Origin: CALMFG01 sp963674805
GTDB lineage: Bacteria; Bacillota; Clostridia; Christensenellales; CALMFG01
Assembly: GCA_963674805.2 (NCBI GenBank)
Contig: CAXXNY010000021.1
Span: 496,001-560,000 of the forward strand
Direction of reading: 5' to 3'
DNA: 64,000 nucleotides
The notes beneath the pieces are model-generated. The model had not been told where the DNA came from and made no database searches. It saw only the letters and a program-made list of their open reading frames with translations. Made by a program: the position numbers and the translations under genes. Below are positions 41,770 through 50,334 of this stretch, piece after piece. Position 1 is the first letter of the stretch; each line of letters begins with the position of its first letter.

Positions 41770-42474
41770 ATGGAAAGTGCCTGCACAAGATGTAAAAACA
41801 ATCTTTGCGTAAGCAAAGTTTCGGTTTTTAATTCACTGGATTATGATGATATGGTGGAAATCTCAAAAATGATCGTACACCGTGATTTTAAGAAAGGGGA
41901 ATTTCTTTGCCGCGAAGGGGATAAGTTTTCGACGCTGTTTATTGTCAACCAGGGCAAGGTCAAACTCTCAAAGCATAACCGGGAGGGAAAAGAACAAATA
42001 TTAAATATCATCTCGGAAGGGAATATGTTCGGAGAATATTATTTATTCAGCGATTATGAGCCTTATAACTTCTCGGCGATTGCGCTAAGTGACGGAAAGA
42101 CCTGCATGCTTTCTAAAAAAGACATGGATTATCTGTTCCGTAAGCACCCGGATATTAACCGCAAGGTGGTGACCGAGCTTTCAAATAAATTGGTGAAGAC
42201 CGAAAAGCTGGCGCAGAATTTATCCACCATCAACACGGACAGCAAAGTGGCGTATGTCCTGACCGAGTTGGCGAAGGAATACGGCAAGGATGTGCAGGGC
42301 GTCATCCAGATGCGTATTCCGCTGACGCGCGAAGAAATGGCCAGCTATGCCGGCGTTACGCGGGAGACCATGAGCCGGAAATTAAATGCTTTTGAACGGT
42401 CGGGATGGATTGAGATAAAAGGGAACCGCGTATTGGTTATTACGGATCAGGGTGCGTTGGAAAGAATGATATAA
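41770..42474 (+). CDS. Crp/Fnr-family regulator with N-terminal cysteine cluster
   Basis: A 234-residue regulator. The N-terminus has Cys5, Cys8 and Cys13 (CTRCKNNLC), close to the Fnr iron-sulfur ligand pattern, and another Cys in DGKTCML could be the fourth ligand. A cyclic-nucleotide-type beta roll (CREGDKFSTLFIVNQGKVKL, GNMFGEYYLF), a dimer helix and a C-terminal helix-turn-helix (LTREEMASYAGVTRETMSRKLNAF) follow. An oxygen- or NO-responsive activator is likely. A perfect CRP-type site follows the gene, before an iron-binding protein operon. Confidence 0.9.
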   Translation: MESACTRCKNNLCVSKVSVFNSLDYDDMVEISKMIVHRDFKKGEFLCREGDKFSTLFIVNQGKVKLSKHNREGKEQILNIISEGNMFGEYYLFSDYEPYNFSAIALSDGKTCMLSKKDMDYLFRKHPDINRKVVTELSNKLVKTEKLAQNLSTINTDSKVAYVLTELAKEYGKDVQGVIQMRIPLTREEMASYAGVTRETMSRKLNAFERSGWIEIKGNRVLVITDQGALERMI

Positions 42475-42482
42475 GTTTGAAA

Positions 42483-42509
42483 AAATGTGAGCCGAATCAC
42501 ATTTTTTTT
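42483..42509 (+). promoter_or_regulatory. Perfect CRP-type site that can also form a terminator
   Basis: AAATGTGA (42483-42490), six bases, TCACATTT (42497-42504) equals the classic CRP consensus, and its centre is at 42493.5. A -10-like TATATT (42523-42528) would place transcription start near 42535, putting the site at about -41.5, the class II activator position. The same 8-bp stem and the T-run to 42509 also form a good intrinsic terminator for the upstream regulator gene. Confidence 0.7.
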
Positions 42510-42564
42510 ATTTGAGCCGGATTATATTGTAGCCAGAAAACAATACAAGTGATGGAATAGAAAA

Positions 42565-42819
42565 GTGGTTAAAATCAATGCAGACAAAACAGTATATGAA
42601 TTGGTTGACGCATATCCGGAAATTAGGGGAATCATGTCGGATTTGGGATTTAGGGATATCACTAAGCCCGGCATGCTGCAGACAGCAGGGCGTATAATGA
42701 CGTTGAAAAAGGGAACGACTGTCAAGGGTGTTGCGTGGGAGACAATCCTGCAAGCGTTCAAAGACCGCGGATTTGAGCTGGTCGAAAGGAGGCAGAGTGA
42801 TGAGCGAGTTGATAAATAA
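42565..42819 (+). CDS. DUF1858 domain protein
   Basis: An 84-residue DUF1858 protein (VKINADKTVYELVDAYPEIRGIMSDLGF...TVKGVAWETILQAFKDRGFEL) starting with GTG. The domain is small and helical, and often occurs beside or fused to DUF438 and hybrid-cluster or hemerythrin proteins in anaerobes. Its last 20 bases overlap the next gene, giving translational coupling. A redox or NO-response role fits the context but is inferred. Confidence 0.86.
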   Translation: MVKINADKTVYELVDAYPEIRGIMSDLGFRDITKPGMLQTAGRIMTLKKGTTVKGVAWETILQAFKDRGFELVERRQSDERVDK

Positions 42820-44059
42820 CAGGGAACATCGCCAACAGGAGTTAAAAAAGCTGATTTTAAAACTGCATAACGGGGCTGACTTTGACGAGGTGAAGCGTGA
42901 ATTTGAGGCTATGACCACAGATGTCAGCGCCTCAGAGATTACCGAGATGGAGCAGGCGCTGGTTGATGAGGGCATGCCGGTAGAAAATATCCAGAAGCTT
43001 TGTGATGTGCATGCGGCAATCTTTAAAGGTTCAATCGCAGACATCCATTCCGGAGAATCAGCCAAAAAGGAAGATAAACCGGGGCATCCGGTATTCATCT
43101 TCCGGCTGGAGAACCGCAAAATTGAGAGCCTATTGGAGGGTGAACTGGCAAAAAGTCTGGAAGTCTACCTGGGAGCTGATACAGAGGATAACAAAGCAGC
43201 GATATCCAGGGCAATGGAAAGGCTTTCGGCAATCGACATCCATTATAAGCGAAAAGAAAACCTGCTGTTTCCGCTGATGGAAAAGTACGGGATTACCGCT
43301 CCGCCTCAGGTGATGTGGGGAATTCACGATGAAATCCGCGCCAAGCTGAAAACGGTTTTGGCGGAACTGTCAAAAACCAATGCGGATCATCAGGCATTGG
43401 ACAGCCAAACTGAAGCGCTGATCGAACAGATCAAAGAAATGATATTCAAAGAAGAGAAGATTCTCTTTCCGATGACGCTCGACGCGTTCAATGATACGGA
43501 CTGGGAGAACATTAAAGCAGCAAGCGATGAAATCGGATATGCGTTGATTCAGCCGCCTACATTCCGCACCACCAAAAGTGAGGGAAAAGCTGATAATGGG
43601 GAGAAGCGAAGCGGCGCGGAAAAGGCGGCTGGAGGACGTATCACTGTCGACAGCAAACAGGAGATTGCATTTGACGCAGGCACCATGACTGCCGAGGAGC
43701 TCAATGCAGTACTGAATACGGTACCGGTAGATATGACCTTTGTAGGTGCGGATAACCGGGTAAAATACTTCACCCAGGGGAAAGAACGGATATTCGAAAG
43801 GCCGCTTACGATTATCGGCAGAGAGGTGAAAAACTGCCATCCGCCCAAGAGCGTGCATATTGTCGAACAAATCGTCACAGACCTGCGCTTGGGCAAAAAA
43901 GAGCACGAAGATTTCTGGATTAAATTGAACGAACTCTTTGTCTATATCCGGTATTTTGCGGTTCGCAGCAAATCCGGTGAATTCCTCGGTGTACTGGAAG
44001 TGTCTCAGAACATTAAATCCATCACCGAGCTCGAAGGCGAAAAGCGCTTAATGTCTTAA
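42800..44059 (+). CDS. DUF438-hemerythrin-PAS protein
   Basis: A 419-residue protein from ATG 42800 (AAAGGAGGCAGAGTG upstream). DUF438 lies near residues 20-80 (FDEVKREFEAMTTDVSASEITEMEQAL). A hemerythrin-like domain near 95-250 has metal-type His and Glu residues in HPVFIFRLE, DIHYKRKENLLFP, GIHDEI and FKEEKILFP. A PAS domain near 295-410 has VPVDMTFVGADNRVKYFTQG. Such proteins bind oxygen, NO or a metal centre and probably signal redox state. The CRP-type site and Fnr-like regulator upstream support this. Confidence 0.9.
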   Translation: MSELINNREHRQQELKKLILKLHNGADFDEVKREFEAMTTDVSASEITEMEQALVDEGMPVENIQKLCDVHAAIFKGSIADIHSGESAKKEDKPGHPVFIFRLENRKIESLLEGELAKSLEVYLGADTEDNKAAISRAMERLSAIDIHYKRKENLLFPLMEKYGITAPPQVMWGIHDEIRAKLKTVLAELSKTNADHQALDSQTEALIEQIKEMIFKEEKILFPMTLDAFNDTDWENIKAASDEIGYALIQPPTFRTTKSEGKADNGEKRSGAEKAAGGRITVDSKQEIAFDAGTMTAEELNAVLNTVPVDMTFVGADNRVKYFTQGKERIFERPLTIIGREVKNCHPPKSVHIVEQIVTDLRLGKKEHEDFWIKLNELFVYIRYFAVRSKSGEFLGVLEVSQNIKSITELEGEKRLMS

Positions 44060-44089
44060 ATATTTCATTAAATTTTGAGGAGGCAAAAC

Positions 44090-44404
44090 ATGGTTGAACA
44101 GGTATATCACTATGGAACGGGTGATGAAAAGGCAGTTGAAAGGCTGCTGTTTGATGAGAATATTCACTACATTCATATGGTCTTCCCAAACGGAAACGGG
44201 CTGCCGGTGCACGATTCCAATGCACCGCTATATATGACGATTGTACGCGGGAAACTGACGATCGGGCTGGACGACCAGGGTGACCATGAATATCGTTCGG
44301 GGACGCTGCTGAAAATACCCGAAGGAACAAAGATGAACGTCCGTAATCTGCACGAAGCGGTTTTGGAACTGATTGTGGTGAAAGCGCCGGCGCCGAAGAA
44401 CTGA
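44090..44404 (+). CDS. Small cupin-domain protein
   Basis: A 104-residue single cupin from ATG 44090 with GAGGAGG upstream. The cupin barrel shows NIHYIHMVFPNGNGLPVHDSNAPLYMTIVRGKLTIGLDDQ and GTLLKIPEGTKMNVRN. Metal-type histidines are partly present (HDS; no second HxH). It follows the hemerythrin gene by 30 bp and ends in a terminator, so it probably belongs to the same unit. Ligand unknown. Confidence 0.85.
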   Translation: MVEQVYHYGTGDEKAVERLLFDENIHYIHMVFPNGNGLPVHDSNAPLYMTIVRGKLTIGLDDQGDHEYRSGTLLKIPEGTKMNVRNLHEAVLELIVVKAPAPKN

Positions 44405-44421
44405 TAAGCGGTATATAAAAG

Positions 44422-44447
44422 ACACTGTAACTATACAGTGTTTTTTT
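44422..44447 (+). terminator. Intrinsic terminator after the cupin gene
   Basis: A perfect 8-bp stem, ACACTGTA/TACAGTGT (44422-44429 with 44434-44441), and a 4-nt loop followed by seven T. Confidence 0.9.
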
Positions 44448-44477
44448 ATGCGGTTTTAATCAAAAATTCGGCAGTTT

Positions 44478-44518
44478 ATACAGTATTGTATGAATAAATC
44501 CATACAAACCGGCTGTAT
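44478..44518. promoter_or_regulatory. Two-part dyad upstream of the acyltransferase gene
   Basis: Inner arms TTGTATG (44486-44492) and CATACAA (44501-44507) with 8 bp between, and outer arms ATACAG (44478-44483) and CTGTAT (44513-44518). A TATAAT box with weak -35 follows at 44537-44542. It looks like an operator for an unknown regulator. Confidence 0.45.
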
Positions 44519-44617
44519 TTATACATCTGACTTTGATATAATAATCAAAATATCAACACGGCCATTATGCTTTTCCGGTTCACTTATAAAAGACAAATAT
44601 TTGTTAGGCGGATGCGT

Positions 44618-45841
44618 ATGAAAAAAAATAAGAGCAAGAGCGCAGTGAAAAAACCGAATGCCGTTCTGTATTATACGGTTGCCTCATTCATGAAGCTGTA
44701 TTACCGTATCAAATACCATCAAAGAGTAACAAAACATAATATGGCGGGCATCAAGCCGCCGTATCTGGTTGTGGCCGGGCACAGCAGCTGGCTGGATTAT
44801 GTGATCACGACCAGCGCTATGTATCCGGTCAGGATGAACTATGTCGGTGCTTATAACTTTTTTCGTGATAAGCTGCTCAGTTTTTTATTTGATTTGATGG
44901 GCGTTATCCCCAAGCACCAGTTCACAAATGATCTGCTCGCGATTAAAAAAATGAAATACTGTATTAACCAGGGCAGGGCGGTTGCGCTCTTTCCGCATGG
45001 GTGTTTGTCTAACGACGGAAGACCGGGAGGGTTTGCGGTCTTCGGCGTCGCAAAGCTCATCAAGTTTTTGAAAGTGCCGGTGGTTGCGGTTAAAACGGAC
45101 GGCGCTTATCTTACCCGTCCGCGGTGGTCAACAAAGCCGCGGGTCGGCAGGCTCGATACCATGGTTTCGCCCGTACTGACCGTTGAGGAGATTAAAGCCT
45201 TATCGCAAAAAGAGATTTACAAACGCGTAATGGATGCGATTAATTTTGATGATTATCGATGGCAGAGGGAGGCCATGGTGCCTTATAAAGGTGAGAATAT
45301 CGCGGAGGGCGCAGAGTACGTGCTCTATAAGTGCCCGAAATGCGGCGAAGAATTTACACTACGCTCGGAAGGGAACCGGCTGTACTGCGAAGCATGCAGC
45401 AACGCGGTGAGGATGAACCGGTATATGCTGTTTGAACCCGAGACGCCGGAAACCGTTCATTTTGACGGAATCGACCGATGGTATGACTTTCAGCAGGAGG
45501 CGCTGGAACGGGAGATTGAAGACGAAGCATTCCGGTTAACAGCGAAAACAGAACTATTATTTGCCGAGCCGGGGCAGTTCGGATACCAGCATCAGGGATT
45601 TGGCGAGCTGACGCTGACCAGAGACGCGATTGTCTACACGGGGATGGTAAAGGCAGAAAAGATGGCTATTGAATTACCCATGCGGCTTATCCCGATGATT
45701 CCGTATGCGGCTAATGAATACATTGAAGTCGCGAACGCAGAAAATATTCACCGGTTTATCTTGGAAGACCTGCGGCAGGCCATGAAATGGGTTATGGCGG
45801 TCAGACAGATTCGGGATAAATACTATGAAGATTTGGACTGA
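44618..45841 (+). CDS. PlsC-type 1-acylglycerol-3-phosphate acyltransferase with C-terminal zinc ribbon
   Basis: ATG 44618 has AGGCGG upstream (407 residues); an ATG at 44567 is also in frame. The acyltransferase domain holds GHSSWLDY (the HX4D catalytic motif) and FPHGCLSNDG at the place of the usual FPEG motif, so the Glu is replaced by His. A zinc ribbon follows (CPKCGEEF...YCEAC, about residues 245-272). The C-terminal 130 residues are not recognised. It probably acylates a lipid at the membrane inner face. The altered motif makes substrate choice uncertain. Confidence 0.85.
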   Translation: MKKNKSKSAVKKPNAVLYYTVASFMKLYYRIKYHQRVTKHNMAGIKPPYLVVAGHSSWLDYVITTSAMYPVRMNYVGAYNFFRDKLLSFLFDLMGVIPKHQFTNDLLAIKKMKYCINQGRAVALFPHGCLSNDGRPGGFAVFGVAKLIKFLKVPVVAVKTDGAYLTRPRWSTKPRVGRLDTMVSPVLTVEEIKALSQKEIYKRVMDAINFDDYRWQREAMVPYKGENIAEGAEYVLYKCPKCGEEFTLRSEGNRLYCEACSNAVRMNRYMLFEPETPETVHFDGIDRWYDFQQEALEREIEDEAFRLTAKTELLFAEPGQFGYQHQGFGELTLTRDAIVYTGMVKAEKMAIELPMRLIPMIPYAANEYIEVANAENIHRFILEDLRQAMKWVMAVRQIRDKYYEDLD

Positions 45842-45860
45842 ACGAACTTATAAGCTGAAA

Positions 45861-45883
45861 TTTCCATATTTGCTATATGGAAA
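45861..45883. promoter_or_regulatory. Perfect inverted repeat before the slipin gene
   Basis: TTTCCATAT (45861-45869) and ATATGGAAA (45875-45883) with 5 bp between. No T-run follows, so it is not a terminator. It lies upstream of TATAAT (45900-45905) at the position of an operator or -35 region for slipin. Confidence 0.5.
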
Positions 45884-45923
45884 TAAAAAGCAGATGTGCT
45901 ATAATTGATAAGAGGTGATGATT

Positions 45924-46709
45924 ATGGCATTTGTGATAATACTAATTTTACTATTCGTTTTATTCCTTTCCGGATTAAAAATTGATCAGGAATATCAAAG
46001 GTCTGTTGTTTTTGTTTTGGGGCGCTTTAAGTCGATCAAAGGACCGGGGTTGTACTGGATTCCGCCAATCATATCAAATAAAAGAACATTGGATATTCGT
46101 ACAAACACTGTTGACATTGATGCACAGGAAACAGTTACACGAGACAGCGTTACCATCAAAGTGAATGCGGTTTTGTACTACAAAATCGTTGATCCTGAAA
46201 AAGCGATTTTAACTGTTGAGAACTATAGACAGGCAATATTTCAAGCCTCATTAACAGTATTAAGGAACGTAATCGGCCAAAACAATTTGGATGAGGTCTT
46301 AAAAGACAGGGACAAAATCAACCTGAACCTGAAGGAAATTGTCGATAAAATTACAGATCCGTGGGGATTGGAAGTTGAACTGGTCGAAATGAAAGACGTT
46401 GAAATTCCTGAGGGGATGCAGCGGGCAATGGCTAAGGAAGCCGAAGCGGTCAGGGAAAAACGGTCCCGTATCATAAAAGCGGATGGTGAACTTGAATCAG
46501 CAAAGAAATTGACGCAGGCTGCGCTGGACATATCGAAAAATCCTTATGCACTTGAATTAAGACGCATGCAGATGATTACTGAGGTCGGAGCGGAGCAAAA
46601 CACAACGACCATCATCATGATTCCGAGTGACTTTGTGACCTTGGCAAATAAGCTGGGCAATAAAGTTGATTTATCCAATCTGAAAGTCGAGATTGATAAA
46701 GGCAAATAG
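45924..46709 (+). CDS. SPFH/Band-7 slipin family protein
   Basis: A 261-residue stomatin/slipin protein from ATG 45924 (AGAGGTG upstream). One N-terminal membrane helix (residues 2-17) precedes the SPFH domain (EYQRSVVFVLGRFKSIKGPGLYWIPP, RDSVTIKVNAVLYYKIVDPEKA) and a coiled-coil region (EGMQRAMAKEAEAVREKRSRII). Such proteins form membrane microdomain scaffolds. The NfeD partner often found beside slipins is not present. Confidence 0.93.
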   Translation: MAFVIILILLFVLFLSGLKIDQEYQRSVVFVLGRFKSIKGPGLYWIPPIISNKRTLDIRTNTVDIDAQETVTRDSVTIKVNAVLYYKIVDPEKAILTVENYRQAIFQASLTVLRNVIGQNNLDEVLKDRDKINLNLKEIVDKITDPWGLEVELVEMKDVEIPEGMQRAMAKEAEAVREKRSRIIKADGELESAKKLTQAALDISKNPYALELRRMQMITEVGAEQNTTTIIMIPSDFVTLANKLGNKVDLSNLKVEIDKGK

Positions 46710-46720
46710 CAGAAAATCAG

Positions 46721-46746
46721 GAGCAGTGAATAGCTGCTCTTTTTTT
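46721..46746 (+). terminator. Intrinsic terminator after the slipin gene
   Basis: A GAGCAG/CTGCTC stem (46721-46726 with 46734-46739), a 7-nt loop and a run of seven T. Confidence 0.88.
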
Positions 46747-46847
46747 ATTGCCTGATTTTTAGAGCAGAAGGCATATGCTAAAACGCTATGCGTTTATTTG
46801 ATTGTACGTTTCGCTGGAACAGCGACATTGTTTCCGACAGAAAAAAC

Positions 46848-46876
46848 TTGTTCCTTATAGCTGTCTGTGGTAGCAT
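46848..46876 (+). promoter_or_regulatory. Possible promoter of the MBOAT/SGNH operon
   Basis: TTGTTC (46848-46853), a 17-bp spacer and TAGCAT (46871-46876), 29 bp before the GTG start. A moderate match only. Confidence 0.4.
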
Positions 46877-46905
46877 AAAACAGATGTTTTTCACAGGAGT
46901 TTAAC

Positions 46906-48351
46906 GTGCTATTTAACTCAGTCGAATTTATCTTTTTTTTACCGGCAGTTATAATCAGCTACTACCTCTTACCGCATAAAGCCAGGTGGGTGCTTTTGCT
47001 TGCCGCCAGCTATTATTTTTACATGGCCTGGCGTCCTGAGTATATTGTTTTAATTATATTCTCAACACTAATCGACTATTTTGCCGGGATAATGATCGAA
47101 AAAAACGCTGAAAAACGGATACGCCGGGCACTATTGCTGCTGAGTCTTGTTTCCAATCTCGGTCTTTTATTTGTCTTCAAGTATTTTAACTTCTTTAATC
47201 AGGAAGCTGGCAAGATTTTTGAACTCGTCACACAAAAGGAATACCCGATCGCGGCGCTCAGATTGCTGCTGCCCATCGGTATTTCATTCTATACATTCCA
47301 GACGCTTAGTTATACCATTGATGTTTACCGCGGCAGGAAAAAGGCGGAAAAACATCTTGGGTATTTTGCGCTGTACGTCACATTTTTCCCGCAGCTTGTT
47401 GCCGGCCCGATTGAGCGGTCTGACCGTTTATTGCCCCAGCTGAGAATGAAACACAGCTTTGATTATCAAAACACAGCGGGAGCAATTTTACGCATATGCT
47501 GGGGCTTTTTTAAGAAGGTAGTCATTGCGGACCGAGTGGCTGTAATCGTGAATACAGTTTACGGCGACCTGCCGTCATTCACCGGGGCATACCTATGGAC
47601 CGCAACTTTGGGGTTTGCGCTTCAGATTTATTGTGACTTCTCAGCTTACTCGGATATTGCCATCGGATCGGCCGGTCTGCTCGGTATTGATCTCATGGAG
47701 AATTTCAAGGTGCCTTATCTATCAAAATCCATATCCGAATTTTGGTCCCGGTGGCATATTTCGCTGTCCACATGGTTTCGCGATTATTTGTACATACCTA
47801 TTGGCGGTAATCGTGTGGATAAAAAATGGAAACTGTACCGCAACCTGATGATCGTTTTTGTGGTCAGCGGACTGTGGCATGGCGCTGCGTGGACTTTTCT
47901 GATCTGGGGCAGTCTCCATGGCATATATTTAGTATGCGAGCGTTTAATTGAAAAAGCCAGACAAAAACGCAACCGGCCGCCTTTACGGGCTGCTGTCACC
48001 ATACCGTTTACTTTTTTTCTGGTTTTGGTTGCGTGGGTATTCTTTCGGGCAGAGAATATCAGCGATGCGGCTTATGTATTCACGCACTTGACTCCGGCGA
48101 ATCTTGGCATATTCACAGATGGCGCTTTATTATATAAACTGGGGCTGGATAAGAAGGAACTGGTTTTGTTGTTTGCCAGCTCGGTATGGCTGATCATTAC
48201 AGATTGGTTTCGCTGGCGCAAGGACGATCATCAGTTGATTAAAGGCACATTTTATCAGGGAGCTGCAAGCGTTTTATTGGCTGTGTTTATTTTAATATTC
48301 GGTTATTACGGCGCCGTCGAGGCATCTGAATTTATATATTTTCAGTTTTAA
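46906..48351 (+). CDS. MBOAT-family O-acyltransferase (AlgI/DltB-like)
   Basis: A 481-residue polytopic membrane protein starting with GTG after ACAGGAG. AlgI-type landmarks are FFPQLVAGPIERSDRLLPQL, ISEFWSRWHISLSTWFRDYLYIPIGGNR and the catalytic His in VSGLWHGAAWTF. The family moves acyl groups, usually acetyl, across the membrane for transfer to a cell-surface polymer. The SGNH-like gene 9 bp downstream is the expected extracytoplasmic partner. Confidence 0.95.
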   Translation: MLFNSVEFIFFLPAVIISYYLLPHKARWVLLLAASYYFYMAWRPEYIVLIIFSTLIDYFAGIMIEKNAEKRIRRALLLLSLVSNLGLLFVFKYFNFFNQEAGKIFELVTQKEYPIAALRLLLPIGISFYTFQTLSYTIDVYRGRKKAEKHLGYFALYVTFFPQLVAGPIERSDRLLPQLRMKHSFDYQNTAGAILRICWGFFKKVVIADRVAVIVNTVYGDLPSFTGAYLWTATLGFALQIYCDFSAYSDIAIGSAGLLGIDLMENFKVPYLSKSISEFWSRWHISLSTWFRDYLYIPIGGNRVDKKWKLYRNLMIVFVVSGLWHGAAWTFLIWGSLHGIYLVCERLIEKARQKRNRPPLRAAVTIPFTFFLVLVAWVFFRAENISDAAYVFTHLTPANLGIFTDGALLYKLGLDKKELVLLFASSVWLIITDWFRWRKDDHQLIKGTFYQGAASVLLAVFILIFGYYGAVEASEFIYFQF

Positions 48352-48360
48352 GAGGCAGAT

Positions 48361-50328
48361 ATGAAAAAAAGAGTTTTTTGGGTTATTAAAATAATTGTTT
48401 TAATTCTGCTGGTGTGGGGTTGTAACCGGTTTATTCGTATGGCGGTGTATGCGACTGATGCCGATAATACCGGATCGCGCGGAATAGAGAAGCTCGATGC
48501 GTTCTATAAGTTGAAGCCGGACACACTGGACGTGGTATTTGTCGGCGCTTCTCACAGCAACTTCAGCTTCATCCCGATGGTCATCAGCCAGGAGAATGAG
48601 GTCGACTGTATGGATCTGGGGACGCATGGTCTGCCGATTTTCGCTGTGCCATATTATCTTGAAGAAATCTGCAAAACCCAGCATCCCAAAATCGCGGTTG
48701 TTGAGCTATATTCGCTTTCCTGTGATGTGAGTAACAGCGATGCAAAGTATGATGAAATTCACCGTTTTTCCGATGGGATGCGTTTATCGCGAAATAAATA
48801 CCGGATGATTCAGACCCTGGTTAAAAAAGAAAATTGGACAGAGCACGTCTTTCCCATTATCGCAAATCATGCCAGCTGGAAAAACAAAGAATTCCTGATG
48901 CGTGTGGCGCACTTTTTTGATCCCACATATGAGCGGAACCCCTATTTTGGATACGAGCCTGCAACAACGTCTTGCTGTCTGATACCGGACAATCCCGCCA
49001 TTCATCCAACGGATATTATTCCGGATGAATCTTTTGACATTCCCGATCTGCATTACGGTTACCTCCAGCAGATTGTGGACATTTGTGAACGTGAGGGCAT
49101 GCAGCTGATTTTTGCAATTGCACCGGAGCTTTACTGGGATAATGGCGGTAATGCGGTCTATCCTCCGGCGCTGATGGCGATGGCTGATGAATTAGGAGAG
49201 TTTCTGAAAAAAAACGACATTCCGATGATTAATTATTTAACGCTAACTGATGAAATCGGACTGCTGAAAAGTGATTCTTTCGACGGCCCGCATATGAACA
49301 CATCAGGTGCGCTTAAGGTGTCTGCGCATATATCGTCTTACTTGCACGCCCATTACTCAGACCTGCTGAGCTCCTGTTCCTGGGATTATCAAAAAGCATC
49401 TCAATCTGAATGGGATGATTTGATGCATATGCAAGCAGAGGCGGAAAAGGTTAACGCCAGAAGAATAAAGGCGTATCAACTGAATTTTGAGGCTTATCCG
49501 GGCAACATGGCAGCCTATGTTAAATTGCTGGATGATGAGCGCTATATCACGCTGATTGCGGCGAATAATTGCGCGAATACATATTGGATCAACGACATCA
49601 AGGACGGATTTAATGCACTCGGGCTTTATCCCGATATCAATCCCGGCAAGCAACAGGCGTACGCCGCAATTGTTGACAGCGGCGCAGGGAAAGCGCTGCA
49701 AATCAGCAGTACAGGCACCGTGACGCTGACCGGAGATGACGCTGCATTCTCTGACAGCCCGCTGCCTGTTGATGTTAGTATTACCAGCGGTGCAGATACG
49801 TATATTCAGGTTAATCAAAAGACATACAGGCTGGATCAGGACGGATATCTTTTTGTGGTGTATGATACCCTTCTCGGTGAAACCGTGTCGGTTACTGTAT
49901 TTAATATTGACGGGAAGAAGCAACACTATTCGACTTTCGATGAAAGTGAGGCAGCTTTTCATAATGCCAGCAAAGTTGTCAATATGGATATCTCTTCCGA
50001 CAGTATTGCGGTTACAGGTGCTTCACGCAAGGCAACGGATAACGGCATCATGATTATACCGACCGAAGAAACGGCGTGTGTGACTCTGCCGAACGCTGAC
50101 TGCGGGCACTTTGCTTTGAGACTGAATATTGACTGCGTTCAGCAGACCGTATGTGAAGTGGACTATGGGTGTGGTATGTACTGTGTTCAGTTGGTAACCG
50201 GGAAAAACGAAGTGTACATCGAGATTGATTCCGGCGCACCCGAAACGCCGCTGGCACTAAATTTTAAAGAAAATCCAAGAGGGCTGACCATAGAAGATAT
50301 CGCATATGCGGTAATTACACCTAAATAA
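48361..50328 (+). CDS. Extracytoplasmic SGNH-like acyltransferase partner
   Basis: A 655-residue protein anchored by one N-terminal helix (residues 5-22). The SGNH-type nucleophile region is VVFVGASHSNFSF (near 60) and the catalytic Asp-His pair is in DGPHMNTSGALKVS (near 310), comparable to DltD/AlgJ/AlgX-type proteins. The last 280 residues form extra beta-rich domains not seen in AlgJ, perhaps for carbohydrate binding. It is transcribed with the MBOAT gene. Together they should O-acylate an envelope polysaccharide; the target is unknown. Confidence 0.82.
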   Translation: MKKRVFWVIKIIVLILLVWGCNRFIRMAVYATDADNTGSRGIEKLDAFYKLKPDTLDVVFVGASHSNFSFIPMVISQENEVDCMDLGTHGLPIFAVPYYLEEICKTQHPKIAVVELYSLSCDVSNSDAKYDEIHRFSDGMRLSRNKYRMIQTLVKKENWTEHVFPIIANHASWKNKEFLMRVAHFFDPTYERNPYFGYEPATTSCCLIPDNPAIHPTDIIPDESFDIPDLHYGYLQQIVDICEREGMQLIFAIAPELYWDNGGNAVYPPALMAMADELGEFLKKNDIPMINYLTLTDEIGLLKSDSFDGPHMNTSGALKVSAHISSYLHAHYSDLLSSCSWDYQKASQSEWDDLMHMQAEAEKVNARRIKAYQLNFEAYPGNMAAYVKLLDDERYITLIAANNCANTYWINDIKDGFNALGLYPDINPGKQQAYAAIVDSGAGKALQISSTGTVTLTGDDAAFSDSPLPVDVSITSGADTYIQVNQKTYRLDQDGYLFVVYDTLLGETVSVTVFNIDGKKQHYSTFDESEAAFHNASKVVNMDISSDSIAVTGASRKATDNGIMIIPTEETACVTLPNADCGHFALRLNIDCVQQTVCEVDYGCGMYCVQLVTGKNEVYIEIDSGAPETPLALNFKENPRGLTIEDIAYAVITPK

Positions 50329-50334
50329 TGGTTA

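Noticed and set aside
42728..42799. 24-residue N-terminal extension of the DUF438 protein
   Set aside because: It overlaps DUF1858 in another frame, and ATG 42800 has a strong AAAGGAGG site just upstream.
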